The notes under the pieces were generated by a model. That model made no database searches. It was not told where the DNA came from and saw nothing but the letters and a program-made list of their open reading frames with translations. A stretch of DNA of 24,667 bases. Source: a virus. The position numbers and the translations under genes are program-made. The number at the start of each line of letters is the position of its first letter. Position 1 is the stretch's first letter. This document shows positions 1 through 6,062 of the stretch, piece after piece. The stretch covers positions 1 through 24,667 of IMG/VR virus record IMGVR_UViG_3300044941_000405; one strand, 5' to 3'.

Positions 1-539
1 AACAACTGAACCGGACCCTTAAGACAGGAACTAGTGACAGTAATGTGACCCGATGCGCCTTCCAATTCTTCTAAGGTGATCATTGGCTTAAGTTCGCCAT
101 ATTTATTAACAGCTCGACTATACATTGCCTCAGAAAGACCCGAGAAATACCGGTATGCCCATGCATCTCGGAAGTGTATAGTTACATGCATATAATGTTT
201 CATGGCCTTGTCCTGTAAGGCTTTTTCAATTTTTTCTGGGTCTTTGGCCCGCACTGTAATTTTACCTGCTTTTAGAGCTTTACGGTAAAGCTCTACGTAC
301 TCATTATGAAACGGGTTAACCAAATAAGCCTCTATTCCTAATATCGGCTTAAAACCACCGGACAAAGAGAGCGAGTATAACTCCGCCGCACTATTCATAT
401 TGCCGTGTTCAGTTACGGCAACGTAATTGGCTCCAAGTTCTTGATTTCTTTTAATAATTTGTTTAACGGTGGCCGCGCCATCTAAACTATAGTGGGTGTG
501 GGAATGTGGATTAATAAGCTGTTTAAATTTTTTGGACAT
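1..539 (-). CDS. dnaE: DNA polymerase III alpha subunit (C family), N-terminal PHP domain, truncated by window edge
   Basis: The gene starts at the ATG at 539 and runs off the left edge, leaving about 179 codons with no stop. The translation matches the start of bacterial C-family replicative polymerases. A PHP-domain motif HSHTHYSLDGA lies at residues 12-22, TEHGNM at 43-48 (usually TDHGNM, so Asp to Glu here), and the GIEAYL strand at 68-73 in a stretch corresponding to the usual KPIIGCEAYV. Because the histidines are kept, the PHP site may still bind metal, as in active DnaE/PolC PHP domains; this is inference. The palm and the rest lie outside the window, so DnaE and other C-family forms cannot be fully separated. 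It would be the phage replicative polymerase. It is last in the leftward run and has its own TATGGTAT promoter-like motif 19 bases upstream. Confidence 0.9.
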   Translation of the reverse strand, partial: MSKKFKQLINPHSHTHYSLDGAATVKQIIKRNQELGANYVAVTEHGNMNSAAELYSLSLSGGFKPILGIEAYLVNPFHNEYVELYRKALKAGKITVRAKDPEKIEKALQDKAMKHYMHVTIHFRDAWAYRYFSGLSEAMYSRAVNKYGELKPMITLEELEGASGHITVTSSCLKGPVQL

Positions 540-550
540 GCGCGTATGCT

Positions 551-567
551 CAATATACTAATACCAT
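551..567 (-). promoter_or_regulatory. Promoter-like ATGGTATTAG motif upstream of dnaE
   Basis: Read on the minus strand, ATGGTATTAG spans 567-558. It has the TGG-TATTAG form of an extended -10 element. Six bases after the hexamer comes a purine (G at 551), which would give a 12-base leader to the dnaE ATG at 539. It lies in the 47-base gap after the upstream gene's stop. It is one of seven matching sites in the window; no -35 box is apparent. Confidence 0.5.
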
Positions 568-586
568 ATACAAAGCACTAGTCAAC

Positions 587-787
587 TTATTTTATATGTT
601 TTTTAAGTTTTAACAATGCCGATTCATGTATGCGATCTAACTCTTCCTTGGTTACCTGCAGGCATTTCTTGGCAAAATCATCGCTGACTCCACTTGGGTG
701 ACGCTCTAACAGACGAGCAAGCGAATTTTGATAAACTTTTGCAACAATATAATCGGGGTGTTTGTCTATTTTAGGGTTTCTTGACAT
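587..787 (-). CDS. 66-aa sigma-70 region 4.2-like small protein
   Basis: Starts at the ATG at 787 and overlaps the end of the coiled-coil gene upstream by 17 bases. Residues about 33-63 align without gaps to the region 4.2 helix-turn-helix of sigma-70. The core VTKEELDRIHESALLKLKKH (residues 45-64) parallels the E. coli RpoD stretch [20 protein letters not shown], with V, T, E, I, A, L, K and L in place. The protein has no room for regions 2 or 3. In sigma factors this helix contacts the -35 element and sits on the RNA polymerase beta flap. It could be the missing half of the sigma-like protein at 13615-14667, which ends just after region 4.1, or an independent flap-binding regulator. The similarity is short, so an unrelated HTH is possible. 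Confidence 0.5.
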   Translation of the reverse strand: MSRNPKIDKHPDYIVAKVYQNSLARLLERHPSGVSDDFAKKCLQVTKEELDRIHESALLKLKKHIK

Positions 788-1145
788 TTTTTTTAAATTC
801 CAATACGTTATTGGCAGACTGCTTAATGTGCTGCTCTAGTTTGCTTAATTCTACCTGGAGCCTTTTAATTGCTTCAAGGTGTATATTAACCGTTTTTTCA
901 ATGATCTGTAAATCTTGCTCATGAGATTGTAATTTTGCAGTTATTTCGCCAAAATACTTTACATTAACTATTTTGGCACTTTTTTTCAGATATTTAATAT
1001 TAGCCTGGCAATTTTCTATATGTACACACAGATCTCTTTTTTGTATTGTTAAACTGTCTAGGGATAACCGTAGTTTATCTAGCTGAGACTGAATGCTTGC
1101 CAGCTTAATAAAGATATTTTTATCTTTAGGGGGGATAAAACTCAT
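771..1145 (-). CDS. Coiled-coil protein of unknown function (124 aa)
   Basis: The frame is open further upstream, but the start is placed at the ATG at 1145 because it forms an ATGA overlap with the stop of the zinc-ribbon gene, typical of translational coupling. The upstream extension would lie wholly inside that gene. The product begins MSFIPPKDKN and is then almost entirely helical heptad-like sequence rich in Leu, Ile, Lys, Glu and Gln up to a lysine-rich end. No catalytic motif is visible and the family is not recognised. It sits in a tightly overlapping set with the zinc ribbon upstream and the sigma region 4.2-like protein downstream. Confidence 0.7.
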   Translation of the reverse strand: MSFIPPKDKNIFIKLASIQSQLDKLRLSLDSLTIQKRDLCVHIENCQANIKYLKKSAKIVNVKYFGEITAKLQSHEQDLQIIEKTVNIHLEAIKRLQVELSKLEQHIKQSANNVLEFKKNVKKP

Positions 1146-1321
1146 TTTCGAGGCCTTTTGCCGCAAAAATCGCAGCGAGATAGATATTTTTTTTGGCCAT
1201 TTCTCAGCACAAAACGTACTGTAATAACGTTTCCGCGCCCACAGTCCGAGCACAAAACCTCTTGAGTTGCAATGTCGTTTTCGCGACTATTTGGTTTTTT
1301 TACCTTTCTCTTTTTTGGCAT
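1142..1321 (-). CDS. Small zinc-ribbon protein (59 aa)
   Basis: Two CxxC pairs, CSDC and CDFC, separated by about 20 residues with a basic, aromatic loop between them, form a classic zinc ribbon. The N-terminus is strongly basic (MPKKRKVKKP), which suggests nucleic-acid contact. The ATG at 1321 is chosen over an upstream in-frame ATG at 1357 because an A/G-rich stretch (AAAGAAGAAAC) precedes it and it reduces overlap with the metallophosphoesterase gene from 71 to 35 bases. Its stop overlaps the next gene's start as ATGA. Small zinc ribbons of this kind are common in phages and often bind RNA polymerase or DNA; the specific role is unknown. Confidence 0.7.
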   Translation of the reverse strand: MPKKRKVKKPNSRENDIATQEVLCSDCGRGNVITVRFVLRNGQKKYLSRCDFCGKRPRK

Positions 1322-3107
1322 GTTGTTTCTTCTTTGATGGATTACCCCAGTCGCCATCGATTATGTTAATAAGCTGTCTTGACCCGTTTGGATAAATAAT
1401 GCAATGAGTATTAAGCCAGCTACTCGGCCCCTTATTATAAGATAATCTTAATTTAGTTGATGTCCCTACTCTATATACACCACGCAATATCTCAGGTGTA
1501 TGAGAGTGGGCACTGACGATGGGCCCATAAGACTGCTCAAGCGCAACAGCACTAGGATGTCGAGAGCCATTGGCTCCAAGATCGCCATGGACACCACACT
1601 GGATTTTATGAACCATATAGTCTTCATCTCTTTTCAGAAAACGAATTTTATGGAAATTTTTCATACGGGTTTGCATGGCATGGACAATAGGGTCTTTGCC
1701 GTTACACATGGCATTAGACAATTCTAGCGCGCAGGAAAAGTTATGCGGGTCTTTGCGATATAGTTCTTTTCGACAATATTTTTCTACAAAATCATCATGA
1801 TTAGATTTTACCCAAGCAAACTCTTCAAATAGGTCGGACATATAATCAATATCTTTTGCGCATTCTGTTAATTCGCTTTCCAAACTAAACCTTGACGCTT
1901 TTAATCTTTCATCTTTAGAAATCAGGTCGTCTGATTCATGGTGATTGATGGAGTGGCCATTAAAAACGTCATGAAAGACACCTATTTTAGGCTTTAATGT
2001 CTTGATCATTTCAATTGTGGCAGCTTTCACTTTTGGGCAAGTATCTCCAACATGCCAATCCCCGCATACAATGGCGGTAGCTCCTGTCCATTGTTTTTGG
2101 CCACTGGCGGTATATTTATACCCCAAATCAATAAATGAACCAGAAGCCAGTTCGGCCTGAACCTGTCTTACGTGGTAAACTTCATCATTAACAATTTCAA
2201 CTACCAATGCCCCCAATACGTGGTCCATGTCAGCTATATAGCCGCTGCGTTTTAAATCGCCCTCATCATTACTATAATCAGGCTTAGTAACGGCCCCTGG
2301 AGACATAATAAGGTGACACATCTTTTCATTACTTACCGGAACGGCTTTTAGTCTTTGCTTAGGCGATGCAAGTATGAAACTACCTTCACGCTGACAAATA
2401 CGATTCAATCCAGTTACTGGGTCGACCTGTGTAGGATTGATAAAGATATTGCTTATAAATAGATTGTTATTAAGTCTCAAATTTTCATGTACAAAGTTTA
2501 GACCAGTTAAACTGGGGTCAAAAAGACCATTCTTTTTTTCACTAAAAAATGCTGGCAATATTAATAGTTCTGCCTTTTCATGTTTAGTAAAACTTTTAAG
2601 TGCGGACAAAAACTTTTTATGTAATTTGCTGCCAGCCACTGCGGTAGTAATAATATACTTATTAACCCCTTTGGCTTTTTTGGCTACTTCTGCCATTTTG
2701 AGAAAGTTATAAATATGGGGCTGTTTTGTGACATCATATGCAGCTTTGTGCAACTTTTGTAGCGTATCAAAATTGTGGCGAACCATGGCTGAAGTAATAC
2801 CCATACCGCTTAACTCTGTCCTAGAGGGCATCCGTCCATGTTTTGAAGAAAACTCGCACACTTTGTTTACGATTTCGGATACGCGATTTGCTTGTTTTAC
2901 AGCTTGCGGATGCTCCAAATTATTGCCACTTTTATTTTGTTTTTCTTTAATTAAAGCCCATAGGCCGGCGTAATTGGCAAAGTGGTGCCTTACCATATGT
3001 CTGGTGACGCCAGCTTTTATCAAATCAACACTAGAAGGTAAATTACCTGTCTGCCTTGTGATTTTAAGCGCAATATCAATTATACGCTGTTTCTGTGGGC
3101 TTACCAT
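1287..3107 (-). CDS. Metallophosphoesterase with tandem N-terminal HTH-like repeats (606 aa)
   Basis: The C-terminal half (about residues 343-590) carries the ordered calcineurin-type metal motifs: GDWH (D350, H352), HDVFNGH (D380), SNHDD (N436, H437), GVHGD (H507) and AHSHTPE (H534, H536). These predict a two-metal phosphodiesterase or nuclease. The N-terminus has two related repeats, about residues 9-54 and 75-123, each ending in a G(V/I)T..MVRH.F helix-turn-helix-like segment, so a DNA-bound enzyme is likely. The middle, 130-340, is unassigned. The tail is very lysine-rich. The start follows the upstream stop directly (TAAATG) with AAAAGGG as ribosome site. Large phage metallophosphoesterases such as the T5 A1 type come to mind, but this is from memory and unverified. 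Confidence 0.8.
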   Translation of the reverse strand: MVSPQKQRIIDIALKITRQTGNLPSSVDLIKAGVTRHMVRHHFANYAGLWALIKEKQNKSGNNLEHPQAVKQANRVSEIVNKVCEFSSKHGRMPSRTELSGMGITSAMVRHNFDTLQKLHKAAYDVTKQPHIYNFLKMAEVAKKAKGVNKYIITTAVAGSKLHKKFLSALKSFTKHEKAELLILPAFFSEKKNGLFDPSLTGLNFVHENLRLNNNLFISNIFINPTQVDPVTGLNRICQREGSFILASPKQRLKAVPVSNEKMCHLIMSPGAVTKPDYSNDEGDLKRSGYIADMDHVLGALVVEIVNDEVYHVRQVQAELASGSFIDLGYKYTASGQKQWTGATAIVCGDWHVGDTCPKVKAATIEMIKTLKPKIGVFHDVFNGHSINHHESDDLISKDERLKASRFSLESELTECAKDIDYMSDLFEEFAWVKSNHDDFVEKYCRKELYRKDPHNFSCALELSNAMCNGKDPIVHAMQTRMKNFHKIRFLKRDEDYMVHKIQCGVHGDLGANGSRHPSAVALEQSYGPIVSAHSHTPEILRGVYRVGTSTKLRLSYNKGPSSWLNTHCIIYPNGSRQLINIIDGDWGNPSKKKQHAKKEKGKKTK

Positions 3108-3788
3108 TTACACGCCCTTTTGCTCTGTGCCGTCGGCTTCCTGTTCCTTATTGTTTGTTCCCGACACAGTTTTTTCTGATAGACAATAGGCTGCCACTAA
3201 TTTAGTAACATATGTCCCTTTGTTGTCTGGTAGAACTGTTTCAATTTCTTCCCCAACTTTTCGGCCCAAAATCATTTTAACAACATTTTCTGGTGTGCCT
3301 GCTGAAGATAAATCAATTCTGCGATAATTGCTTAAAGTTTTAACCTCGCCGCTATCTAATTTAAGGGTCTCAGATACAAAAACAAGGTCTCCCGATTCTA
3401 CTGTTTCTTTGGCAGTAATAAGACCGTGCTCTAGCATCGCTGCTACTTCTCTTTGCTCATTAGCTTCAGAGGTTTCTCTAACTTTAACCATCACATCATA
3501 TCCAGACAGTAGGCCTTTGCCTTCGGCTACTTTAATTACAGCATCCAAAATATTTAAAGTGCTGGTTAAGCTAGCTTCAAGTGCCTGATATCGTTTGCTT
3601 AAATCATTCAAAGATTGGATGGCACCATTGATTCCATTAGCCAAACTTGTTTCATTTTTTCTGCGCTCTTCGGATTCAGTAACCTGGGCTGCTGAAAGTT
3701 TTTCTAAACTTACTTGCAAGCTAAGGATTGTGTTTTTCATTTCAGTTTGTTTAGATAACACATCTGTTAATTTATCTGTGAGACTCAT
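3108..3788 (-). CDS. Coiled-coil protein with a Gre/FKBP-like C-terminal segment (226 aa)
   Basis: An excellent AGGAGGA site, overlapping the stop of the upstream gene, precedes the ATG at 3788. Residues 1-80 are predicted coiled coil. Residues about 132-202 resemble the C-terminal domain of GreA/GreB: ILGRKVGEEIETVLPDNKGT (173-192) parallels the Gre pattern LGKKVGDEVEVETPGGKKEY, followed by one more strand. In Gre factors this domain docks on RNA polymerase while an N-terminal coiled coil enters the secondary channel. Here the coiled coil lacks an obvious acidic tip and is longer, so cleavage stimulation should not be assumed. The tail (203-226) is low complexity. It may be a polymerase-associated regulator or an unrelated beta-domain protein. 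Confidence 0.6.
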   Translation of the reverse strand: MSLTDKLTDVLSKQTEMKNTILSLQVSLEKLSAAQVTESEERRKNETSLANGINGAIQSLNDLSKRYQALEASLTSTLNILDAVIKVAEGKGLLSGYDVMVKVRETSEANEQREVAAMLEHGLITAKETVESGDLVFVSETLKLDSGEVKTLSNYRRIDLSSAGTPENVVKMILGRKVGEEIETVLPDNKGTYVTKLVAAYCLSEKTVSGTNNKEQEADGTEQKGV

Positions 3789-3789
3789 T

Positions 3790-4503
3790 CTATCCTCCTA
3801 TTTTATTTTTCACATCTTCCAAATTGGATGCCGCTTGGGCTGCAGCCAACTGGTTCATTTGTTCAGCAGACGGCATCGGCAATCGTCTAGCAGCCAATTG
3901 TGGGTCACCGATTGGTTGGGAACGGTCTTGACCAGTTTTTTCACCTATGTTTTGACTACGCTGTTTTCTGATCACTTTCCTAACCGGTTTATCTGCAGAT
4001 ATTGGAGGTTTGGCGGCTTGCCTAACTTGCGCCTGTTTAACTGTAGGGTGAGAAACTGAAGTTTGCGAAACCGGAACCTGCGATGGGGGTGATGCGACGG
4101 GGGACACCACAGGTTCCGGCGATAGCCGGGATTTAGTTTTTTCAATAGCACGCCCGGCTAATAACTTTAAAACGCCTACCTCTTCTTCGGAAAAATGTGA
4201 AAAAGTATTGACCTCTGGTTTTGGGTTGCTTGGCGCTATACCCAACAGGTTTTCTAACCTTGAGATTACAAAATCCCTAATCTCTTTTTGAACAATAGCA
4301 ACCAGTTCAGGTCTACCAGAGCCTTCGCCAAATAAATTGTGGTTTAGTAAAGCTTCATATAGTTTAGCCTGCTCGATTCGCTTTACGGCCTCCACTAACA
4401 CAGCCGAACCACTATCATCTGGCGTTACGACTTCGTCGTACACCTCTTCGTATACTTCGTCTGCGACTGCATCATCTAAAAAGTTATTGTAATTATTGTC
4501 CAT
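3790..4503 (-). CDS. Acidic, proline/glutamine-rich protein of unknown function (237 aa)
   Basis: First gene of a leftward cluster, starting at the ATG at 4503, nine bases after the predicted transcription start of the GTGGTATA motif. Residues 1-35 are very acidic (repeats of DE.YEEVYDE type). Residues 36-125 look helical and globular. Residues about 128-215 are rich in Pro, Ser, Gln and Val and probably disordered, then basic. A short helix rich in Ala, Gln and Asn closes the protein. No known family or catalytic motif is recognised. The mix of an acidic head and disordered tail would fit an adaptor or a scaffold-like protein, but nothing in the sequence decides this. Confidence 0.7.
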   Translation of the reverse strand: MDNNYNNFLDDAVADEVYEEVYDEVVTPDDSGSAVLVEAVKRIEQAKLYEALLNHNLFGEGSGRPELVAIVQKEIRDFVISRLENLLGIAPSNPKPEVNTFSHFSEEEVGVLKLLAGRAIEKTKSRLSPEPVVSPVASPPSQVPVSQTSVSHPTVKQAQVRQAAKPPISADKPVRKVIRKQRSQNIGEKTGQDRSQPIGDPQLAARRLPMPSAEQMNQLAAAQAASNLEDVKNKIGG

Positions 4504-4511
4504 ATGTCTTT

Positions 4512-4528
4512 CACTCTATATATACCAC
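4512..4528 (-). promoter_or_regulatory. Promoter-like GTGGTATATA motif upstream of the 237-aa gene
   Basis: On the minus strand TTTTTGTGGTATATATAGAG reads from 4533 to 4514. The extended -10-like core is GTGG followed by TATATA (4524-4519). Six bases further a G at 4512 could start transcription, giving a 9-base leader to the ATG at 4503. It lies directly after the resolvase stop codon, in the 30-base gap, as expected for the head of a new transcription unit. Confidence 0.55.
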
Positions 4529-4533
4529 AAAAA

Positions 4534-5112
4534 CTATTTTCTAAAAGCCTCTTCTAAGTTACTAATTTTTAATTGTTTTTTATGGCTAGTTACCTGACCG
4601 TATGTTGCCACACATATAGCATCCGCTACATCGTTGTCTTTAATTTTTAGCTTGAGGCCATATCTCTGATTGACCCACCACACCGAAAGGTGCTTGGTGG
4701 TAATTTTCCCTCTTGCTTGTCTCTGACGCACCTTTTTATTGTGTAGCCTCTGGTTTTTGTTGAGTTTAATTTGCAGCTCAGACCTCCATCCAGAGGTATC
4801 TACATAAACTACACGTTCTCCATAATCTTTCATGACAGCGTCTAAAAAAGCAAAATGTATAAATTCCAGTTCTTTTTGTGACATCCTAAACCTGCCGGCG
4901 TTGGTTTGCTCTACATAAATCTTATCTGGCTTAATTTGGTCACATTTTTCTTTTATAAGATTGGCCATAGTTTTTGCCCTCATGACCATGGCTATGGAAT
5001 CAACGGCATGGGTCTGGGATTTGGACCTCAAAAGTCCGAAATCATAAAGTTTGCCATTTTTAATAACGGCATATCCCGTCTTTGTAGACATGTCCAGACC
5101 CATTATAACCAT
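4534..5112 (-). CDS. RuvC-like Holliday-junction resolvase / RNase H-fold nuclease
   Basis: At 192 aa it is close to RuvC size (about 170-190). The four acidic residues expected for this fold are visible: D7 in GLDMSTKTGYAVI on the first strand, E68 in KIYVEQTNAG on the central strand, and D161 plus D164 in DNDVADAICVATYG at the C-terminal helix. The middle is basic (residues about 117-140), suiting junction DNA binding. Members of this family cut four-way junctions; in phages they debranch DNA for packaging. It is coupled to the preceding gene by a TAATG overlap. Alternative: a related RNase H-fold nuclease of different specificity. Confidence 0.8.
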   Translation of the reverse strand: MVIMGLDMSTKTGYAVIKNGKLYDFGLLRSKSQTHAVDSIAMVMRAKTMANLIKEKCDQIKPDKIYVEQTNAGRFRMSQKELEFIHFAFLDAVMKDYGERVVYVDTSGWRSELQIKLNKNQRLHNKKVRQRQARGKITTKHLSVWWVNQRYGLKLKIKDNDVADAICVATYGQVTSHKKQLKISNLEEAFRK

Positions 5113-5402
5113 TAAACTTTACCGCGCTCAGTCAATATTTGCAAAACTAGTTTTTTCTTTAGTTTAGACGCCTTTAGCGGTTCCTTATAACTTTCCATGG
5201 CAACCTGGACTCGCTCTCTAGCTTCCTTTAAATCAGGGTCCTGTGCCTTTGCGTCTTCCAACTCAGACTCATATTTACTAATCTGCATAATTTTTTCTTT
5301 AAGCTGTTCATCCGTTAGAGAATGTACCTCGGCAGCAAATTGCGGGTCTATTTTATTAACCTTATCGTACAAAGTTTGTGGTTGTTTAGCTTTTTTGGCC
5401 AT
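5112..5402 (-). CDS. Small helical protein of unknown function (96 aa)
   Basis: Starts at 5402 behind an AAGGA site that overlaps the upstream gene's end, and its stop overlaps the resolvase start (TAATG). The sequence is charged and almost entirely helical (DEQLKEKIMQISKYESELED and similar heptads), with basic termini. No catalytic residues, Cys pairs or membrane segments are seen, and the family is not recognised. Tight coupling to the RuvC-like gene suggests a shared role in DNA handling, as inference only. Confidence 0.7.
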   Translation of the reverse strand: MAKKAKQPQTLYDKVNKIDPQFAAEVHSLTDEQLKEKIMQISKYESELEDAKAQDPDLKEARERVQVAMESYKEPLKASKLKKKLVLQILTERGKV

Positions 5403-5403
5403 T

Positions 5404-5616
5404 TTATCCTTCTTTCTGGGTTTCTGTTTTTTGTTCTGTTGCTTCCTGTTCTTTTAGGGACATCGACAGTTCTGACAGCGCATATACTGCTCCCTGAATC
5501 TGTTGCATTTGAGATTTTACAACCTCAATCTCACTAAGTAATTTTTTGTATTTTTCAGACAACTGCATCTGGCTTTTAGAATATTCTTGTAATTGTTTTT
5601 CCAATTGTTCTTTCAT
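5404..5616 (-). CDS. Short coiled-coil protein (70 aa)
   Basis: The frame opens earlier (5637), but the ATG at 5616 is chosen because AGAAGGAG lies at the right distance before it. The translation is one long coiled coil (repeating L, Q, K and E, residues about 1-55), then a Glu/Thr/Lys-rich tail. Length and composition resemble small oligomerising phage proteins; no function can be assigned. It heads a three-gene unit (70-aa, 96-aa, resolvase) behind a TATGGTATA motif that lies across the end of the previous gene. Confidence 0.65.
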   Translation of the reverse strand: MKEQLEKQLQEYSKSQMQLSEKYKKLLSEIEVVKSQMQQIQGAVYALSELSMSLKEQEATEQKTETQKEG

Positions 5617-5628
5617 GCCATCTCCTTC

Positions 5629-5645
5629 TAATAACACTATACCAT
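5629..5645 (-). promoter_or_regulatory. Promoter-like ATGGTATAGT motif upstream of the 70-aa gene
   Basis: Minus-strand ATGGTATAGT covers 5645-5636 and overlaps the last codons and stop of the 141-aa gene. Six bases after the hexamer TATAGT comes an A at 5629, which would give a 13-base leader (AGAAGGAGATGGC) holding the ribosome site for the ATG at 5616. It belongs to the same motif family as six other sites in the window. Confidence 0.45.
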
Positions 5646-6062
5646 ATTTTGTTTGTCATTAAATATAAAATCTTCCAGGCTATATATTACATTCTTATGA
5701 ACCACTGAGCCTACTGACTCTATTTCTTTCCCCGCCTTATATAAATTCCTGTCAGACAGGTTTCTTAAATACTTGCATGCATTATCTACTGAAAACGGTA
5801 CGATATAGAATTCTTCCAATTTTCTACCTTCTAAGGTAGCCAATATTGCAGCATAGGTAGCTGCATCGTGCTCATCTACAAAAACTCTGCATATTCCAGC
5901 CGATTTTTTGCGAGAACTTTTTTCTAGGTACATCACTTTTTTATTGTTTCCGGTCCGTAGAAAGCATATATATATCAATTGGTTATCTTGTAACTTTTTA
6001 TAATATTTAACAAATAGTTCCCTGGGCGGCGATAATTTAAGCAGATGCTTGCGCTTTTTCAT
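5637..6062 (-). CDS. Unknown protein (141 aa) overlapping the end of sbcC
   Basis: Start placed at the ATG at 6062, preceded by TAGGA at a 7-8-base spacing. An in-frame ATG at 6098 has no ribosome site and would lie deep in sbcC. The gene overlaps sbcC by 26 bases. The product begins with a basic stretch (MKKRKHLLKL) and looks alpha/beta and soluble, with no recognised motif or membrane segment. The coupling to sbcC hints at a recombination or replication accessory role, but that is inference. Confidence 0.65.
   Translation of the reverse strand: MKKRKHLLKLSPPRELFVKYYKKLQDNQLIYICFLRTGNNKKVMYLEKSSRKKSAGICRVFVDEHDAATYAAILATLEGRKLEEFYIVPFSVDNACKYLRNLSDRNLYKAGKEIESVGSVVHKNVIYSLEDFIFNDKQNMV

Noticed and set aside
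1500-3189. Open frames on the plus strand opposite the metallophosphoesterase gene
   Set aside because: They lack ribosome sites, have no recognisable domains, and run antisense to a gene with intact catalytic motifs.
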